Shown piece by piece: positions 18,048-30,535 of a stretch of DNA of 64,000 nt (position 1 is its first letter; each line of letters starts with the position of its first letter). This DNA is from Rhizobium sp. RU33A (GTDB lineage: Bacteria; Pseudomonadota; Alphaproteobacteria; Rhizobiales; Rhizobiaceae): assembly GCF_900156055.1 (NCBI RefSeq), contig NZ_FTMQ01000004.1, positions 372,001 to 436,000 of the forward strand, read 5' to 3'. Made by a program: the position numbers and the translations under genes. Below the pieces are notes generated by a model. It was given only the letters and a program-made list of their open reading frames with translations, was not told the origin of the DNA and ran no database searches.

Positions 18048-19664
18048 TCAGTGACGGAAATGGCGAACACCGGTAAAGACCATCGCCACGCCATGTTCGT
18101 CGGCAGCTGCAATCACTTCTTCGTCGCGCATTGAACCACCGGGCTGGATGACAGCCGTGGCACCCGCAGCAATCGCGGCCAGAAGACCGTCAGCGAAGGG
18201 ATAGAAGGCCTCTGACGCAACCGCCGAGCCCTTGGTCAGCGGTGCCGCCAGGCCAAGCGCCTTAGCGGCGTCCTCGGCCTTCAGCGCTGCAATGCGGGCG
18301 GAATCGACGCGGCTCATCTGGCCGGCGCCGATGCCGGCCGTCTGGCCATCCTTGGCGTAGATGACGGCATTCGACTTCACATGCTTGGCGATCTTGAAGG
18401 CGAACTTCATATCCTCAAGCTCGATCGCAGTCGGCGCGCGCTTGGTCACCACCTTGAGGTCGAGATCCTCGACCATGACATTGTCACGGCTCTGCACAAG
18501 CAGACCACCGGAGACCGTCTTGGCCATGACGCCGCGGGCGCGCGGATCGGGCAGGGCGCCCGTGGTGAGCAAGCGCAGGTTTGGCTTGGCGGCGATGATC
18601 GCCTTGGCCTCGTCGGTGACTTCAGGCGCAATAATCACTTCGGTGAAGAGCTTGACGATTTCCTGCGCGGTCTCGGCGTCGAGGAGCTGGTTGAGCGCGA
18701 TGATGCCGCCGAACGCCGAGGTGCTGTCACAGGCGAGCGCTCGCTTGTAGGCCTCGACCAGGCTCGCGCCTGTGGCGACGCCGCAAGGATTGGCATGCTT
18801 GATGATCGCGCAGGCTGGACCGTTTTCCGGCGGAAACTCGGCGACGAGTTCGAACGCCGCGTCGGTATCGTTGATGTTGTTGTAGGAAAGCTGCTTGCCC
18901 TGCAGCAGCGTCGCGGTTGCGACGCCGGGGCGATTGTCGCCGGTGACATAGAAGCCCGCGCTCTGATGCGGGTTCTCGCCGTAGCGCATCTTTTCCTTCA
19001 AGACGCCGCCAACGGTCCGATAGGCAGGCATCTCGATCTCGAGCGCTTCTGCAAACCAGTTGGAGATCGCAGTGTCATAGGCGGCGGTGCGGGCATAAGC
19101 TTTGGCCGCGAGCCGCTGACGCAGCGCATAGGTCGTCTGGCCGTCATTTTCGGAGAGCGCGGCAATCACCTCGGCATAGTCGGCAGCATCGGTGACGACG
19201 GTGACATAGGCGTGGTTCTTCGCCGAAGCGCGGATCATGGCGGGTCCACCGATGTCGATGTTTTCAACGGTGGTCGGATAGTCACCGCCGGCGGCGCGAA
19301 CCTGTTCGAACGGATAGAGATTGATCACAGAGAGATCGATGGCCTCGATGCCATGCGCCTTCATTGCCTCGACATGGTCTGCATCATCCCGGATCGACAG
19401 CAGACCGCCATGGACCAGCGGATGGAGCGTCTTGACGCGGCCATCCATGATCTCGGGGAAGCCCGTGATCTCGGAGACGTCGATGACCGGCAAGCCGGCC
19501 GCAGCAAGAGCCTTGTGGGTGCCGCCAGTCGACAGAAGACGTACGCCGCGCTGGTGCAGCGCCTGCGCGAATTCGACGATACCGGTCTTGTCGGACACCG
19601 AGAGGAGTGCGGTACGCACGCGCACGAGGTCAGGGGCGGGGATCTTTTTGGAAACGACGGCCAT
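18048..19664 (-). CDS. purH: Bifunctional AICAR transformylase / IMP cyclohydrolase
   Basis: A 538-aa cytoplasmic enzyme for the last two steps of IMP synthesis: formyl transfer from 10-formyl-THF to AICAR, then ring closure. The N-terminal MGS-like IMP cyclohydrolase domain (about 1-200) shows [30 protein letters not shown] and [14 protein letters not shown]. The C-terminal AICARFT domain has [28 protein letters not shown] and [16 protein letters not shown]. Length is usual. It is last in a minus-strand run rsmB - heparinase-like - purH, an arrangement common in rhizobia, and is 100 bp downstream of the heparinase-like gene. Confidence 0.97.
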   Translation of the reverse strand: MAVVSKKIPAPDLVRVRTALLSVSDKTGIVEFAQALHQRGVRLLSTGGTHKALAAAGLPVIDVSEITGFPEIMDGRVKTLHPLVHGGLLSIRDDADHVEAMKAHGIEAIDLSVINLYPFEQVRAAGGDYPTTVENIDIGGPAMIRASAKNHAYVTVVTDAADYAEVIAALSENDGQTTYALRQRLAAKAYARTAAYDTAISNWFAEALEIEMPAYRTVGGVLKEKMRYGENPHQSAGFYVTGDNRPGVATATLLQGKQLSYNNINDTDAAFELVAEFPPENGPACAIIKHANPCGVATGASLVEAYKRALACDSTSAFGGIIALNQLLDAETAQEIVKLFTEVIIAPEVTDEAKAIIAAKPNLRLLTTGALPDPRARGVMAKTVSGGLLVQSRDNVMVEDLDLKVVTKRAPTAIELEDMKFAFKIAKHVKSNAVIYAKDGQTAGIGAGQMSRVDSARIAALKAEDAAKALGLAAPLTKGSAVASEAFYPFADGLLAAIAAGATAVIQPGGSMRDEEVIAAADEHGVAMVFTGVRHFRH

Positions 19665-19764
19665 GGTTCACTCCGAGCTGGCGGGCGCCCGGAAATGCGG
19701 CAGCGGGCGCGATGCCGCCGCCTAGCACAGCTTCACCTGTGAGGAAACCGCAAGATGCCCGCCA

Positions 19765-21441
19765 TCAGGCGTGATGCGCGAGAAACCAGCGTATTTCCGG
19801 CCCCTCGAAGACGATCTCCAGCTGCTGCGACGGACGGATGCCCGAAACATCGGCGAAGAAGACATCTTCACCAATGGCGATTTCGCCGACCGGGATGGAG
19901 AAGGACCAGCTCTCGCCATCAGGAGCTACGAGCCTGATCTTCCGATCGTCGGAACGCTCAACGGTGATCGTCGGATGAACATGGAAACGCGCAATGACCT
20001 CTGCACCCGGCAGATTGGGTGTCGGCAACCCGTCCGGCAAGAGGAGACGATCACGACCTGCGATCTTGGTGCCCTGCTCGTTGATGCGGATCTCTCGCTC
20101 ATGCAGGACACCGAAGCGCTTCACATAACCGTCGTGCCGTGCGGACAGCCGGTCACTGCCATCGGGACCGGTCTGTCGTTCGACCTCGATTTTAGAGGGG
20201 CCCGACAGCATGATCGTGCCGAGGCGGGACGACTGCGCGATCCGCGCCGAGGAAACGTCACCAATGCACACGGTGCTATGGGCAGCCGTAGCACGCGCCA
20301 GCTGGCGGAGACGCTCCCCTGCAAAGCGCGGTGAGCCGCTGTTGATGAGGAACCGGTTTCGTCCAGAGGACAATTCGAACGAGAGACAACCGGCGTGGGC
20401 CGTGCTCGAAAGCCGTGCCGAGAGGGGTTTGCCTGTGTCGACCAGGATCGTCGTGTCACCACCGGAAAGCCGCTGATAGCCCCCATGCGGCAAGGCCTTG
20501 AAGGGCTGCCCAGCCGTCTCGTCATATCTAAGAACACTCATGAGATCGGTTGCCAGCGACGAACTCGCCCCGTTGAACAGAGCTACATCGCCGCTGCTGT
20601 GGCGGAAGAAGCGCACGGCCGGGTACATGCGGTCGATGACCGGAATAAGCTTGGCGGGAACCTCATGTCCGAGGTTGATGTAGCTTTGGCGCAGCGGCAG
20701 AAGGTCGAAAAGCAGATCGACAGAGGCCTGCGGATTGCGGGAGACATGGCTTCCATCCGCCAGAACCTGCCGTTCAAGCTCCAGATCAAGCAACCGTCCC
20801 GCGCGGCGGACTGCCGCCGGACGCGCCTCGGCTGCGATCGACGCCATGGCGATCGCGATGCGCGCCTTGAGGCGCGGGAGGCCGTCGGGCATCGAATCGG
20901 CACGGCGCTGAAGGTGGCGCACCTGCTGTCCAAGTGAGGACGTGAACCGACGGTAGAAGCCAGCGTCGGCTTCGTGCAGCACGATCGGTGAATGTGAAAG
21001 CCAGCTGATGATCCGCCGGGACACGACCTCATTGTCCCAGGCGACACCCTTGCTACGGCCGCCATGCAGGCTGATCCACTGGTCCGTGATCCATCGCGCA
21101 TTGTCACAGGCGGCAGCGGTCTTGTCGGCACGAATATGGCGCAGCCAGCCAAAACCGTGCAGGCGGCGTGCAAACTGGACGGACGGCAGCTCCAGTTCGA
21201 AGGGAGATTGACCCTCGGTATCCAGAACACGCCCGGCGAGTGGAAAGCGACCGTTGACGATCTCATCCGCCACAAACGAGTCGATCGCCCTGAGATCTGT
21301 CGGAGCCACGACGACTCGGTTTATGCGGAAAGCCCCGCGCTGCACCGCCGAAGGCATAACGATGGCAGCCGCCTGCCGCATGCGTCGCCAGGTTTCGGCG
21401 ACGTGCAGCGAAATCAGTCGGACGCGATCATTGATTCGCAT
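19765..21441 (-). CDS. Heparinase II/III-family protein
   Basis: A 558-aa protein with the alpha-helical toroid N-terminus and heparinase II/III-like C-terminal beta domain, a polysaccharide-lyase-related fold. Recognisable pieces are RWITDQWISLHGGRSKGVAWDNEVVSRRIISWLSH, the GHEVPAKLIPVIDRMYPAVRFFRHSSGDVALFNG strand region, and PHGGYQRLSGGDTTILVDTGKP. There is no signal peptide, so it is probably cytoplasmic or peripheral; function in rhizobia is unproven. The start at 21441 (MRINDRVRLISL) has AGGA six bases upstream, better than an in-frame start at 21501. It sits between rsmB and purH on the same strand. Confidence 0.85.
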   Translation of the reverse strand: MRINDRVRLISLHVAETWRRMRQAAAIVMPSAVQRGAFRINRVVVAPTDLRAIDSFVADEIVNGRFPLAGRVLDTEGQSPFELELPSVQFARRLHGFGWLRHIRADKTAAACDNARWITDQWISLHGGRSKGVAWDNEVVSRRIISWLSHSPIVLHEADAGFYRRFTSSLGQQVRHLQRRADSMPDGLPRLKARIAIAMASIAAEARPAAVRRAGRLLDLELERQVLADGSHVSRNPQASVDLLFDLLPLRQSYINLGHEVPAKLIPVIDRMYPAVRFFRHSSGDVALFNGASSSLATDLMSVLRYDETAGQPFKALPHGGYQRLSGGDTTILVDTGKPLSARLSSTAHAGCLSFELSSGRNRFLINSGSPRFAGERLRQLARATAAHSTVCIGDVSSARIAQSSRLGTIMLSGPSKIEVERQTGPDGSDRLSARHDGYVKRFGVLHEREIRINEQGTKIAGRDRLLLPDGLPTPNLPGAEVIARFHVHPTITVERSDDRKIRLVAPDGESWSFSIPVGEIAIGEDVFFADVSGIRPSQQLEIVFEGPEIRWFLAHHA

Positions 21442-21631
21442 AATGGTTCCTGTCACCAGATCATGATGATCCAGCCATTCCGGTTGTCCGAGCCCGAGCA
21501 ATACGAAGGGATGGGGCCTTCGGGCTCCTGGCGATGGGCACGAAATGACAAGTCATATCGCCGTGCCCCGGTCATGCGGAGCAACGGTCCACGTTCACGC
21601 AGACTTCCCAACAGGTTTATTGAGATATTAG

Positions 21632-23020
21632 TTAAATTTTAGCAATGACCGCGGCGTAGAAGCCATCAAGCCCGCCATTTTCTCGAAGCATGTCGGGCGT
21701 GGTCCTGAATTCACCCTTGGCGGTGATCGCTGCTTCCAGCCCGGGCCAGTCGGCCGGGTCGATCGGCTGCAGGCGCAGGTCGGGGATCTCTGCCAACACC
21801 CGGGCAACGATCTCTTCGCCTTCAGAAGGGTCAATGGAGCAGTTGGAGAAGACCAGACGCCCACCCGACTTTAACAGAGTTACCGCATGACGCAGCAACT
21901 TCTCCTGCAGCTCGGCAAGCTTGGCGATATCGGCCGCACTCTTCGTCCAGAGTACATCCGGGTGGCGACGTGTCGTACCGGTCGACGAACAGGGTGTATC
22001 GAGCAGGATCGCATCGAACGTCTCGTTCTCGTCGAGGTCGAGCAGGTTCGCACACCGGATTTCGACAGAAACTCCCAAGCGCTGGAGATTGGACTCCAGA
22101 CGCTTCAGGCGCGACTTAGATTGCTCGACGGCCAGAACATCGCCGCCGGCGAGCACCAGCTGTGCCGTCTTGCCGCCAGGTGCGGCGCAAAGATCGGCAA
22201 CCCGTTTTCCTGTGAGATCACCGAACACCTTTGCCGGGATGGCGGCGGCGGCATCCTGCACCCACCACTCACCATCCTCGAAACCTTCGAGCGCGGTCAC
22301 CGAGCCACGAAACCGCTCGAGACGGACACTGCCGGTCGGCAAAACCTGTCCGCCAAGCCGCGCAGCCCAGCCGGCTGCATCCGACTTCACGGTCAAATCG
22401 ATCGTCGGGGACTCCAGCTGGGACGCAGCGATCGCAAGCGCTCGCTGATTGCCATAGACTGCCGTCAGGCGCGCCATGAACCAATCCGGCATGCAGGGAA
22501 GATCATCCACGGCAGCGAGAAGCTCCGCCTTCTCACGACCGATGCGGCGCAAGATGGCATTTACCAGCTTCGAGAAACGACGGCTTCTGGGATCGCCATT
22601 GGCCTGCTCCACAGCAAGATCAACAGCCGAATGGTCGGGCACATCGAGATAGAGCATCTGCGCTGCGGCCACGATCAGGAGATGATGAAGGGAGCGGGCA
22701 CCGTCCGGCAGCGGAGTGTCGAGCAGTTCCGCGATAATCGCCTCGATCCGCGGCAGATGGCGCAGTGCGCTCTGAAGGATGGCCTTGACGAGGCCGCGAT
22801 CGGCATCGTTCAACGGCAAAAATGCAGGATTGCCATGCTCTGAATCCAGCATGCCGTCGAGCGACGTTTTCCGATCGATCACCGCTGCCAGGATCCGGCT
22901 TGCGGCAATTCGGGCTTCGAGCCCCGGCTTCAAAGGCTGCCGAGAGGCATGATCTCCATGCTTCCTGTTGCCATTGTGCTTGCTTTTCGGTTTGCCCGTC
23001 GATGTGTCGTTCAAGACCAT
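21632..23020 (-). CDS. rsmB: rRNA cytosine-C5 methyltransferase, RsmB/NOP family
   Basis: A 462-aa SAM-dependent methyltransferase of the RsmB class, expected to make m5C967 in 16S rRNA. The NusB-like N-terminal RNA-binding domain (about 30-165) is visible in [20 protein letters not shown] and [12 protein letters not shown]. The Rossmann catalytic domain has [15 protein letters not shown] (SAM-binding motif), the motif IV cysteine in DTPCSSTGT and the motif VI nucleophile in [13 protein letters not shown] basic linker-like N-terminus precedes it. The ATG at 23020 overlaps the htpX stop by 10 nt, so the two are translationally linked. Confidence 0.94.
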   Translation of the reverse strand: MVLNDTSTGKPKSKHNGNRKHGDHASRQPLKPGLEARIAASRILAAVIDRKTSLDGMLDSEHGNPAFLPLNDADRGLVKAILQSALRHLPRIEAIIAELLDTPLPDGARSLHHLLIVAAAQMLYLDVPDHSAVDLAVEQANGDPRSRRFSKLVNAILRRIGREKAELLAAVDDLPCMPDWFMARLTAVYGNQRALAIAASQLESPTIDLTVKSDAAGWAARLGGQVLPTGSVRLERFRGSVTALEGFEDGEWWVQDAAAAIPAKVFGDLTGKRVADLCAAPGGKTAQLVLAGGDVLAVEQSKSRLKRLESNLQRLGVSVEIRCANLLDLDENETFDAILLDTPCSSTGTTRRHPDVLWTKSAADIAKLAELQEKLLRHAVTLLKSGGRLVFSNCSIDPSEGEEIVARVLAEIPDLRLQPIDPADWPGLEAAITAKGEFRTTPDMLRENGGLDGFYAAVIAKI

Positions 23021-23973
23021 GGTCCCTTGGGTGGTTCGGCTTTACCGCGTCCCCAACCGGTGGTCGGAACAGAACGCGCAGTGCGCGTTGCCTTAACAGG
23101 GGCCTCCGGCGGCGTCGATCCCCCAGGCCGGATATCGCTCATCGCCATGAGCGCTTCGATACGATTGCGCGTGTTGGGATGGGTCGAAAAGAGATTGTCC
23201 ATCCGCTGGCCGTTCAAGGGATTGATGATGAACATATGGGCGGTCGCCGGATTGCGCTCCGCGTCCACGTTCTCGATGTGAGACGCGTCGCCGGCGATCT
23301 TCTGCAGGGCCGATGCGAGCCAGCGGGGCTGACCGCAGATCTCCGCCCCGCGGCGGTCGGCCGCATATTCGCGCGTCCGGCTGATTGCCATCTGGACCAG
23401 CATGGCCGCCAGGGGGGCGACGATCATCGCGACGAGGACACCGACAAAGCCGAGCGGATTGTTGCGATCGTCACGCCCGCTGGAAAACAGGAATGCGAAG
23501 TTCGACAGCATCGAGATCGCACCCGCCAGTGTGGCAGTGATGGTCATGGTCAGCGTGTCACGGTTCTCGATATGGGCAAGCTCATGCGCCATGACACCTG
23601 CGACCTCTTCCGGGCTGAGCCGCTGCAACAGTCCGGTGGAAGCAGCAACGGCTGCATTCTGCGGGTTGCGCCCTGTCGCAAAGGCATTCGGCTGCGGGTT
23701 GTCGAAGACATAGACCTTCGGCATGGGCAGGCCGGCGTTGCGCGCCAAGTCCCGCACCATGATGTAGAATTCGGGGGCCGTCCGCTCGTCGACCTCCTGG
23801 GCGCGATAGGCACGCAGCACCATCTTGTCGGAGTTCCAGTAGGAAAAGAAGTTCATGCCCGCAGCGACAACGAAGGCAATCATCATGCCGCCCCTGCCTC
23901 CGATCAGGAAGCCGACGCCCATGAAGAGGGCAGTCATGAAGGCAAGCAACATGGCAGTCCGCATGGTATTCAT
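23011..23973 (-). CDS. htpX: HtpX membrane zinc metalloprotease
   Basis: A 320-aa M48-family membrane protease involved in quality control of inner-membrane proteins. Membrane segments lie at about residues 5-25 and 30-45, with two more near 145-165 and 180-200. The zinc site HELAH (130-134) is followed by the downstream glutamate in [14 protein letters not shown]. The C-terminal tail (about 285-320) is a proline-rich, basic, probably disordered extension. The start is the ATG at 23973 with GAGGA upstream. It overlaps rsmB. The neighbour upstream, divergent, is the small SDHAF4-like gene. Confidence 0.95.
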   Translation of the reverse strand: MNTMRTAMLLAFMTALFMGVGFLIGGRGGMMIAFVVAAGMNFFSYWNSDKMVLRAYRAQEVDERTAPEFYIMVRDLARNAGLPMPKVYVFDNPQPNAFATGRNPQNAAVAASTGLLQRLSPEEVAGVMAHELAHIENRDTLTMTITATLAGAISMLSNFAFLFSSGRDDRNNPLGFVGVLVAMIVAPLAAMLVQMAISRTREYAADRRGAEICGQPRWLASALQKIAGDASHIENVDAERNPATAHMFIINPLNGQRMDNLFSTHPNTRNRIEALMAMSDIRPGGSTPPEAPVKATRTARSVPTTGWGRGKAEPPKGPWS

Positions 23974-24098
23974 GTCGTGGTCCTCTAAAAGCAGCGCTCT
24001 TGGCAATTCTATTGCCGTTTTCGCCTGTTGATTTAAAAAGCGCCGACCCCAATTTCAATGTTTGCGCACGAAATGCCTTCTCAGCAAAGGACGATGTG

Positions 24099-24305
24099 AT
24101 GTCAGAAGATCGTAAAGCCGAAGTCAGTGTCGAGGAAAAGCCGCGTGAACTGAGCCCGGCTGCGAAACGGGCACTCTCCGAAGCGGAAGAGCGACGCCGG
24201 AAGGAGGAGGCTCAGCAGATGCCGCCCGAAATCGGCGGACGCGGCGGTGCCGATCCTGCACGCTTCGGGGATTGGGAGATCAAGGGTCGCGCGATAGACT
24301 TTTGA
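24099..24305 (+). CDS. DUF1674 protein, SDHAF4-like succinate dehydrogenase assembly factor
   Basis: A 68-aa soluble protein whose C-terminus (PEIGGRGGADPARFGDWEIKGRAIDF) is the hallmark of DUF1674. The mitochondrial member SDHAF4/Sdh8 protects the FAD-loaded flavoprotein subunit during succinate dehydrogenase assembly. The first 40 residues are charged and helical/disordered. The start is the ATG at 24099 with AAAGGA at about 7 bp; a longer frame from 24000 would run through the divergent promoter region. No sdh genes are nearby. The role is inferred from family only. Confidence 0.88.
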   Translation: MSEDRKAEVSVEEKPRELSPAAKRALSEAEERRRKEEAQQMPPEIGGRGGADPARFGDWEIKGRAIDF

Positions 24306-24354
24306 GGAATGATTACCTATTGATTTGGGTCGAGTATCGGAATACATTCCTACC

Positions 24355-24810
24355 ATGTTCCGATCATCACTCGCTCCTGTGACAATCTTCCTGATGCTTG
24401 CGTCCGTGGCGCCGGTAAGTGCAGCGAACCGCCAGATCAAGGGACCAGTCACGGCCGAAGTGGTGAAGGTCATCGATGGCGACACGGTCCTTGTGGAAGC
24501 AATGCCTTGGCCAGATCACAAGGTCAGCACCTATGTGCGCCTGCGCGGCATCGATGCACCCGAGCTACGGTCGAAATGCCCGGCCTTCCGTGAGGTGGCC
24601 CTTCAGGCGAAGAGCGAGCTCACGAGCCTGGTCGAGGGCGAGCGGATGGTGCAGTTGACCGCAATCTCCGGCGACAAGTATTTCGGCCGCGTAGTCGCCG
24701 ATCTCAAATTGTCTAACGGCACTCGACCGGCGGAGCTTCTCCTACAGGCAGGTCTGGTTGAGCCCTATAACGGGCGGACGAAAAGCAAGCGGCCCTGCCC
24801 GGGCGACTGA
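24355..24810 (+). CDS. Exported thermonuclease-family (SNase-like) protein
   Basis: A 151-aa protein with a signal peptide (residues 1-23, APVTIFLMLASVAPVSA-A) followed by a single staphylococcal-nuclease-like OB fold. Matching pieces are VVKVIDGDTVLVEA, YVRLRGIDAPELRSKC where Arg and Glu fall at catalytic positions, and YFGRVVADLKLSNG with the second arginine. Such proteins are calcium-dependent nucleases or inactive OB-fold relatives in the periplasm. Two cysteines near the fold may form a disulphide. The ATG at 24355 keeps the signal peptide intact; a TTG at 24325 is an alternative. A terminator follows 5 bp after the stop. Confidence 0.85.
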   Translation: MFRSSLAPVTIFLMLASVAPVSAANRQIKGPVTAEVVKVIDGDTVLVEAMPWPDHKVSTYVRLRGIDAPELRSKCPAFREVALQAKSELTSLVEGERMVQLTAISGDKYFGRVVADLKLSNGTRPAELLLQAGLVEPYNGRTKSKRPCPGD

Positions 24811-24814
24811 CACG

Positions 24815-24848
24815 AAAAAAAGGGGCTCCCGGCGGAAGCCCCTTTTTT
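24815..24848. terminator. Bidirectional terminator between the SNase-like gene and acs
   Basis: AAAAAAAGGGGCT and AGCCCCTTTTTT form a stem with a 9-nt loop between convergent genes, with a full A/T tract on each side. Confidence 0.92.
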
Positions 24849-24866
24849 GATTGAGCTCTGTTTTGA

Positions 24867-26819
<1,953 letters not shown>

Positions 26820-26945
26820 GAATTCCTCCTCATGTTGACGGGCCACTACTGGCGACCAGGACCGTCCTCCCCGGCCTATCGCCGCCATTCATAGCAGGTG
26901 CAACATGGCCAGCAATTAGACAAAGGTCATTCGTGACTTCGCGAA

Positions 26946-26974
26946 TTGCAATTTCGTTACATAATCGCTATAAG
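26946..26974 (+). promoter_or_regulatory. Candidate sigma-70 promoter for trcR
   Basis: TTGCAA (26946-26951) and TATAAG (26969-26974) are separated by 17 bp, about 80 bp before the trcR start in the divergent acs-trcR region. The match is by consensus only. Confidence 0.45.
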
Positions 26975-27052
26975 GACGCCGAATTCCCGGAAATAGTGGT
27001 TTAAACCCACGGCCCGCGACAACCGGCGCGGACCCTCAGAAGGATTGTATCC

Positions 27053-27754
27053 ATGGCACAGACACTGCTCATGCCGAAGGCGACCGCTGTATGGCTCGTC
27101 GACAATACCGCGCTGTCATTCGATCAGATCGCGCAGTTCTGCAAGCTGCACCCGCTCGAGGTGAAGGCAATTGCGGACGGCGAAGCAGCACAGGGCATCA
27201 AGGGCCTCGACCCGATCGCAACCGGCCAGCTCTCGCGCGACGAGATTGGCCGCGCCGAAAAGGACGTGAACTACAAGCTGAAGATCTCGGAACCCAAGGT
27301 TCGCGTGCCTGACTCGAAGCGTCGCGGCCCGCGTTATACGCCGGTCTCGAAGCGCCAGGATCGTCCGAACGCAATCCTCTGGCTGGTTCGCAATCATCCG
27401 GAACTGAAGGACGCCCAGATTTCGCGTCTCGTCGGCACCACGAAGTCGACCATCGAGCAGATCCGCGAACGCACGCACTGGAACTCTGCCAACCTCGCCC
27501 CGATGGACCCCGTCACGCTCGGCCTCTGCAGCCAGATCGATCTCGATCTCGAAGTCGAAAAGGCATCGAAGGGTCGTCCGCTGCCGACCGCTGCCGAACT
27601 CGGCGCGACGCTCCAGGCTGCCAGCGAGACTGAGAACCTCGGCTTCGGCTATGAGCGCGAAGAAGAGAAGAAAATTGACGCCAACGCCGTCTTTGCCAAG
27701 CTGCAGTCGCTCAAGTCCGACCGCAACAATGACGACGAAGACGACCAGTACTGA
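27053..27754 (+). CDS. trcR: TrcR-type cell-cycle transcriptional regulator (DUF1013)
   Basis: A 233-aa soluble protein of the DUF1013 family, named TrcR in alphaproteobacterial annotation and regarded as an essential regulator of transcription. Two helix-turn-helix-like segments are seen: ATAVWLVDNTALSFDQIAQFCKLHPLEVKAIADG (about 11-44) and NAILWLVRNHPELKDAQISRLVGTTKSTIEQIRE (about 107-140). A basic link (RVPDSKRRGPRYTPVSKRQ) lies between them. The tail is strongly acidic (DDEDDQY). The start is the ATG at 27053 with AAGGA upstream. It is flanked by two acyl-CoA synthetase genes on the opposite strand and is probably its own transcription unit. Confidence 0.88.
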   Translation: MAQTLLMPKATAVWLVDNTALSFDQIAQFCKLHPLEVKAIADGEAAQGIKGLDPIATGQLSRDEIGRAEKDVNYKLKISEPKVRVPDSKRRGPRYTPVSKRQDRPNAILWLVRNHPELKDAQISRLVGTTKSTIEQIRERTHWNSANLAPMDPVTLGLCSQIDLDLEVEKASKGRPLPTAAELGATLQAASETENLGFGYEREEEKKIDANAVFAKLQSLKSDRNNDDEDDQY

Positions 27755-27778
27755 TCAGAAGTCGTTTCATGCGATGGA

Positions 27779-27809
27779 CCCCGGCAGCCCAAGGCGGCCG
27801 GGGTTTTTT
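27779..27809. terminator. Terminator between trcR and prpE
   Basis: CCCCGGC / GCCGGGG stem followed by six T residues (27804-27809), a textbook intrinsic terminator for trcR just before the convergent prpE stop. Confidence 0.88.
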
Positions 27810-27826
27810 CTTGTCCGCCTGAAAGC

Positions 27827-29764
27827 TCAGGCGCTTGCGACCGTTTTGGAGGATGCCGGAACCTGACCATGGGCCTGCAACACGGCGGTGATCTCGTCGA
27901 GGATTGCAGGATCGTCGATCGTCGCGGGCATCTTCCAGGGTAGACCGTCGGCGATCTTCTGCATCGTCCCACGCAGGATCTTGCCCGAGCGCGTCTTCGG
28001 CAGACGATCGACCATCAGTACCATCTTGAAAGCTGCCACGGGCCCGATTTCGTCGCGCACCAACTGAACGACTTCCTTGGCGATCACAGCATGGTCGCGA
28101 TGCACATTCTTCTTCAGGATCAGGAAGCCGCAGGGGATCTGTCCCTTCAATTCGTCGGCAATCCCGATGACCGCGCATTCCGCAACATCGGGATGCATGG
28201 CGCAGACCTCTTCCATCGCACCGGTCGACAGACGGTGACCGGCACAATTGATGATGTCGTCGGTGCGGGCCATGACGAAGACATAGCCATCGTCGTCAAT
28301 GACGCCGGCATCCGCCGTCTTGTAGTAGCCGGGAAACTCTTCGAGACAAGAGGTGCGAAAACGCTCGTCGGCATTCCAGAAAGTGACCAGACAACCCGGA
28401 GGCAGCGGAAGCTTCGCGACGATGTTGCCGAGCGTGCCTGGAGCTACAGGATGTCCCGCGTCGTCGAGCACGTCGAGCGCGTAACCCGGCATGGCCTTTG
28501 TCGGGGATCCGTGTTTAACGGGAAGCAGCCCCAGGCCCGACGGGTTCGCGGCGATCGCCCAACCCGTTTCCGTCTGCCACCAATGGTCGATCACAGGTAT
28601 CTTCAGGATCCGTTCCGCCCATTTCAGCGTTTCCGGATCGGCACGCTCACCGGCTAGGAAGAGGGCGCGAAGACCGGAGATGTCATAGCGCGCGACATGT
28701 TCACCCTCCGGATCGTCACGACGGATCGCGCGGAAGGCCGTCGGTGCGGTGAACAGCGCCTTCACGTCGTGGTCGCTCACCACACGCCAGAAGGTGCCGG
28801 CATCCGGCGTGCCCACCGGCTTGCCTTCGAAGATCACCGTCGCGTTGCCGGCCAAAAGCGGCCCATAGACAATGTAGGAATGGCCGACGACCCATCCGAT
28901 GTCGGAGGCGGCCCAGAAGACTTCTCCAGGCTTGACGCCGTAGATGTTCTTCATCGTCCAGTTGAGAGCGACCATATGGCCACCATTGTCGCGCACGACG
29001 CCCTTGGGCTGACCAGTGGTTCCCGAGGTGTAAAGAACATAAAGCGGATCGGTCGCGGCCACCGGCACGCATTCGACAGACGAGCCGTTGAGCTTTTCCT
29101 GCTCGATCGCCTGCGCCAGATCGACATCACCATGCTCGTAACGCAGCGGCGCGTGATACTGGTCGCGCTGCAAAATCAGGCAGTAATCAGGCTTCACCTT
29201 CGCCATGTCGATGGCCTGGTCGAGCATCGGCTTGTAGGGAACGATACGTCCGGGCTCGAGACCGCAGCTTGCGCCGATCACCACTTTGGCGCCGGAATCG
29301 TCGATGCGGGTCGCGAGCTCATGCGCCGCAAAGCCGCCGAAGACGACCGAATGCACCGCGCCGATGCGCGCGCAGGCAAGCATCGAGAAGACGGCTTCCG
29401 GGATCATCGGCATGTAGATGATGACCCTATCGCCCTTGGCGACGCCGTGATTGCGCAAGACGGCCGCAATCGCCGAGACTTCGGTCAGGACCTGGTCATA
29501 ACTGTAACGTGCCGTTTGACCGGTCATCGGACTGTCATAGATGACGGCCGTATCAGCACCACGCCCGGCTTCCACATGACGGTCGATGCAATTGTAGCAG
29601 GTATTGGTCTCTCCACTGGGAAACCAGCGACCATAGGTGCCTTGTGAGGCGTCGAAGACTGCCTCCGGCGCCTTGAACCAGTGAACCTGTTCCGCAGCCG
29701 TGGCCCAGAAGCCGTCCGGATCTGCCTTCCAGGAATCGTAGATGTCCTGATAGCTCTCGCGCAT
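27827..29764 (-). CDS. prpE: Propionyl-CoA synthetase (AMP-forming, PrpE type)
   Basis: A 645-aa acyl-CoA synthetase paralogous to Acs but matching the PrpE branch: CYNCIDRHVEAGRG, FGGFAAHELATRIDD, YTSGTTGQPKGVVRDNGGH and the C-terminal lysine motif [19 protein letters not shown]. It activates propionate to propionyl-CoA. No prpB/prpC methylcitrate genes are adjacent, so the product likely enters the methylmalonyl-CoA route elsewhere; that is inference. The ATG at 29764 has GGGAGG upstream. Acetate or 3-hydroxypropionate as additional substrates cannot be excluded. Confidence 0.9.
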   Translation of the reverse strand: MRESYQDIYDSWKADPDGFWATAAEQVHWFKAPEAVFDASQGTYGRWFPSGETNTCYNCIDRHVEAGRGADTAVIYDSPMTGQTARYSYDQVLTEVSAIAAVLRNHGVAKGDRVIIYMPMIPEAVFSMLACARIGAVHSVVFGGFAAHELATRIDDSGAKVVIGASCGLEPGRIVPYKPMLDQAIDMAKVKPDYCLILQRDQYHAPLRYEHGDVDLAQAIEQEKLNGSSVECVPVAATDPLYVLYTSGTTGQPKGVVRDNGGHMVALNWTMKNIYGVKPGEVFWAASDIGWVVGHSYIVYGPLLAGNATVIFEGKPVGTPDAGTFWRVVSDHDVKALFTAPTAFRAIRRDDPEGEHVARYDISGLRALFLAGERADPETLKWAERILKIPVIDHWWQTETGWAIAANPSGLGLLPVKHGSPTKAMPGYALDVLDDAGHPVAPGTLGNIVAKLPLPPGCLVTFWNADERFRTSCLEEFPGYYKTADAGVIDDDGYVFVMARTDDIINCAGHRLSTGAMEEVCAMHPDVAECAVIGIADELKGQIPCGFLILKKNVHRDHAVIAKEVVQLVRDEIGPVAAFKMVLMVDRLPKTRSGKILRGTMQKIADGLPWKMPATIDDPAILDEITAVLQAHGQVPASSKTVASA

Positions 29765-29875
29765 GTCGATCCTCCCATGACAACGCTTGAGGCTTTCGCC
29801 TTTACCGTCATTTTAGGATCGACGAAGGAAGGAGGAAAGAGAGACCAAAGCGCTATGCCGAAGGTCTAAGGCAAC

Positions 29876-30535
29876 TTAACGTGTGCCAAAAATTGCCGAT
29901 CCGACTCTGACGCTTGTTGCTCCAAAGCCGATGGCGGTCTCGAAATCGCCGGACATGCCCATCGACAGCTTCGAAAGCCCGTTTTCTTCGGCGAGTTTGG
30001 CCAGCAGCGCGAAATGTGGGCCCGGGTTCTCATCGACTGGCGGGATGCACATGAGGCCCTCGACCTGCATCGCAAGTTCATCGCGGCAGAGAGCGACAAA
30101 GGACCCAACGTCATCGGGCGCAATCCCGGCCTTCTGAGGCTCGAGACCGGTATTGACCTGAATGTAATAACGGATCGACCGGCCCTGCCGCTTCGTCTCT
30201 TCCGCAAGTGCCCGCGCGATCTTCTCGCGATCGACTGTCTCGATGACATCGAAAAGCGCGACAGCATCGGCTGCCTTGTTCGACTGAAGCGGGCCGATCA
30301 GATGCAGTTCGAGATCAGGATTTTCCGCCTTCAGTTCAGGCCATTTCCCCTGGGCTTCCTGCACGCGGTTTTCCCCGAACACCCGCTGACCGTCAACAAT
30401 CGTCGGGCGGATATGCTCGGCATCGAAGGTCTTCGAAACCGCGACGAGTGAAATCGAATCCGGCTCACGACCGGCCTCCTGCGCAGCCTTAGCGATTTTG
30501 CCCCGGACGTCCTGGAGCCGCTCTTCAACCGACAT
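29876..30535 (-). CDS. YggS/PLPBP-family pyridoxal-phosphate homeostasis protein
   Basis: A 219-aa cytoplasmic PLP-binding protein with an alanine-racemase-like TIM barrel. Lys in VAVSKTF (about residue 36) is the Schiff-base lysine. FGENRVQEAQGKW, LHLIGPLQSNKA and LSMGMSGDFETAIGFGATSVRVGSAIFG are the family signatures, and the last binds the PLP phosphate. It has no known catalysis; loss perturbs B6 and amino-acid pools in other bacteria. The ATG at 30535 has GAGGG six bases upstream; a TTG two codons earlier is less likely. It is divergent from leuS. Confidence 0.94.
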   Translation of the reverse strand: MSVEERLQDVRGKIAKAAQEAGREPDSISLVAVSKTFDAEHIRPTIVDGQRVFGENRVQEAQGKWPELKAENPDLELHLIGPLQSNKAADAVALFDVIETVDREKIARALAEETKRQGRSIRYYIQVNTGLEPQKAGIAPDDVGSFVALCRDELAMQVEGLMCIPPVDENPGPHFALLAKLAEENGLSKLSMGMSGDFETAIGFGATSVRVGSAIFGTR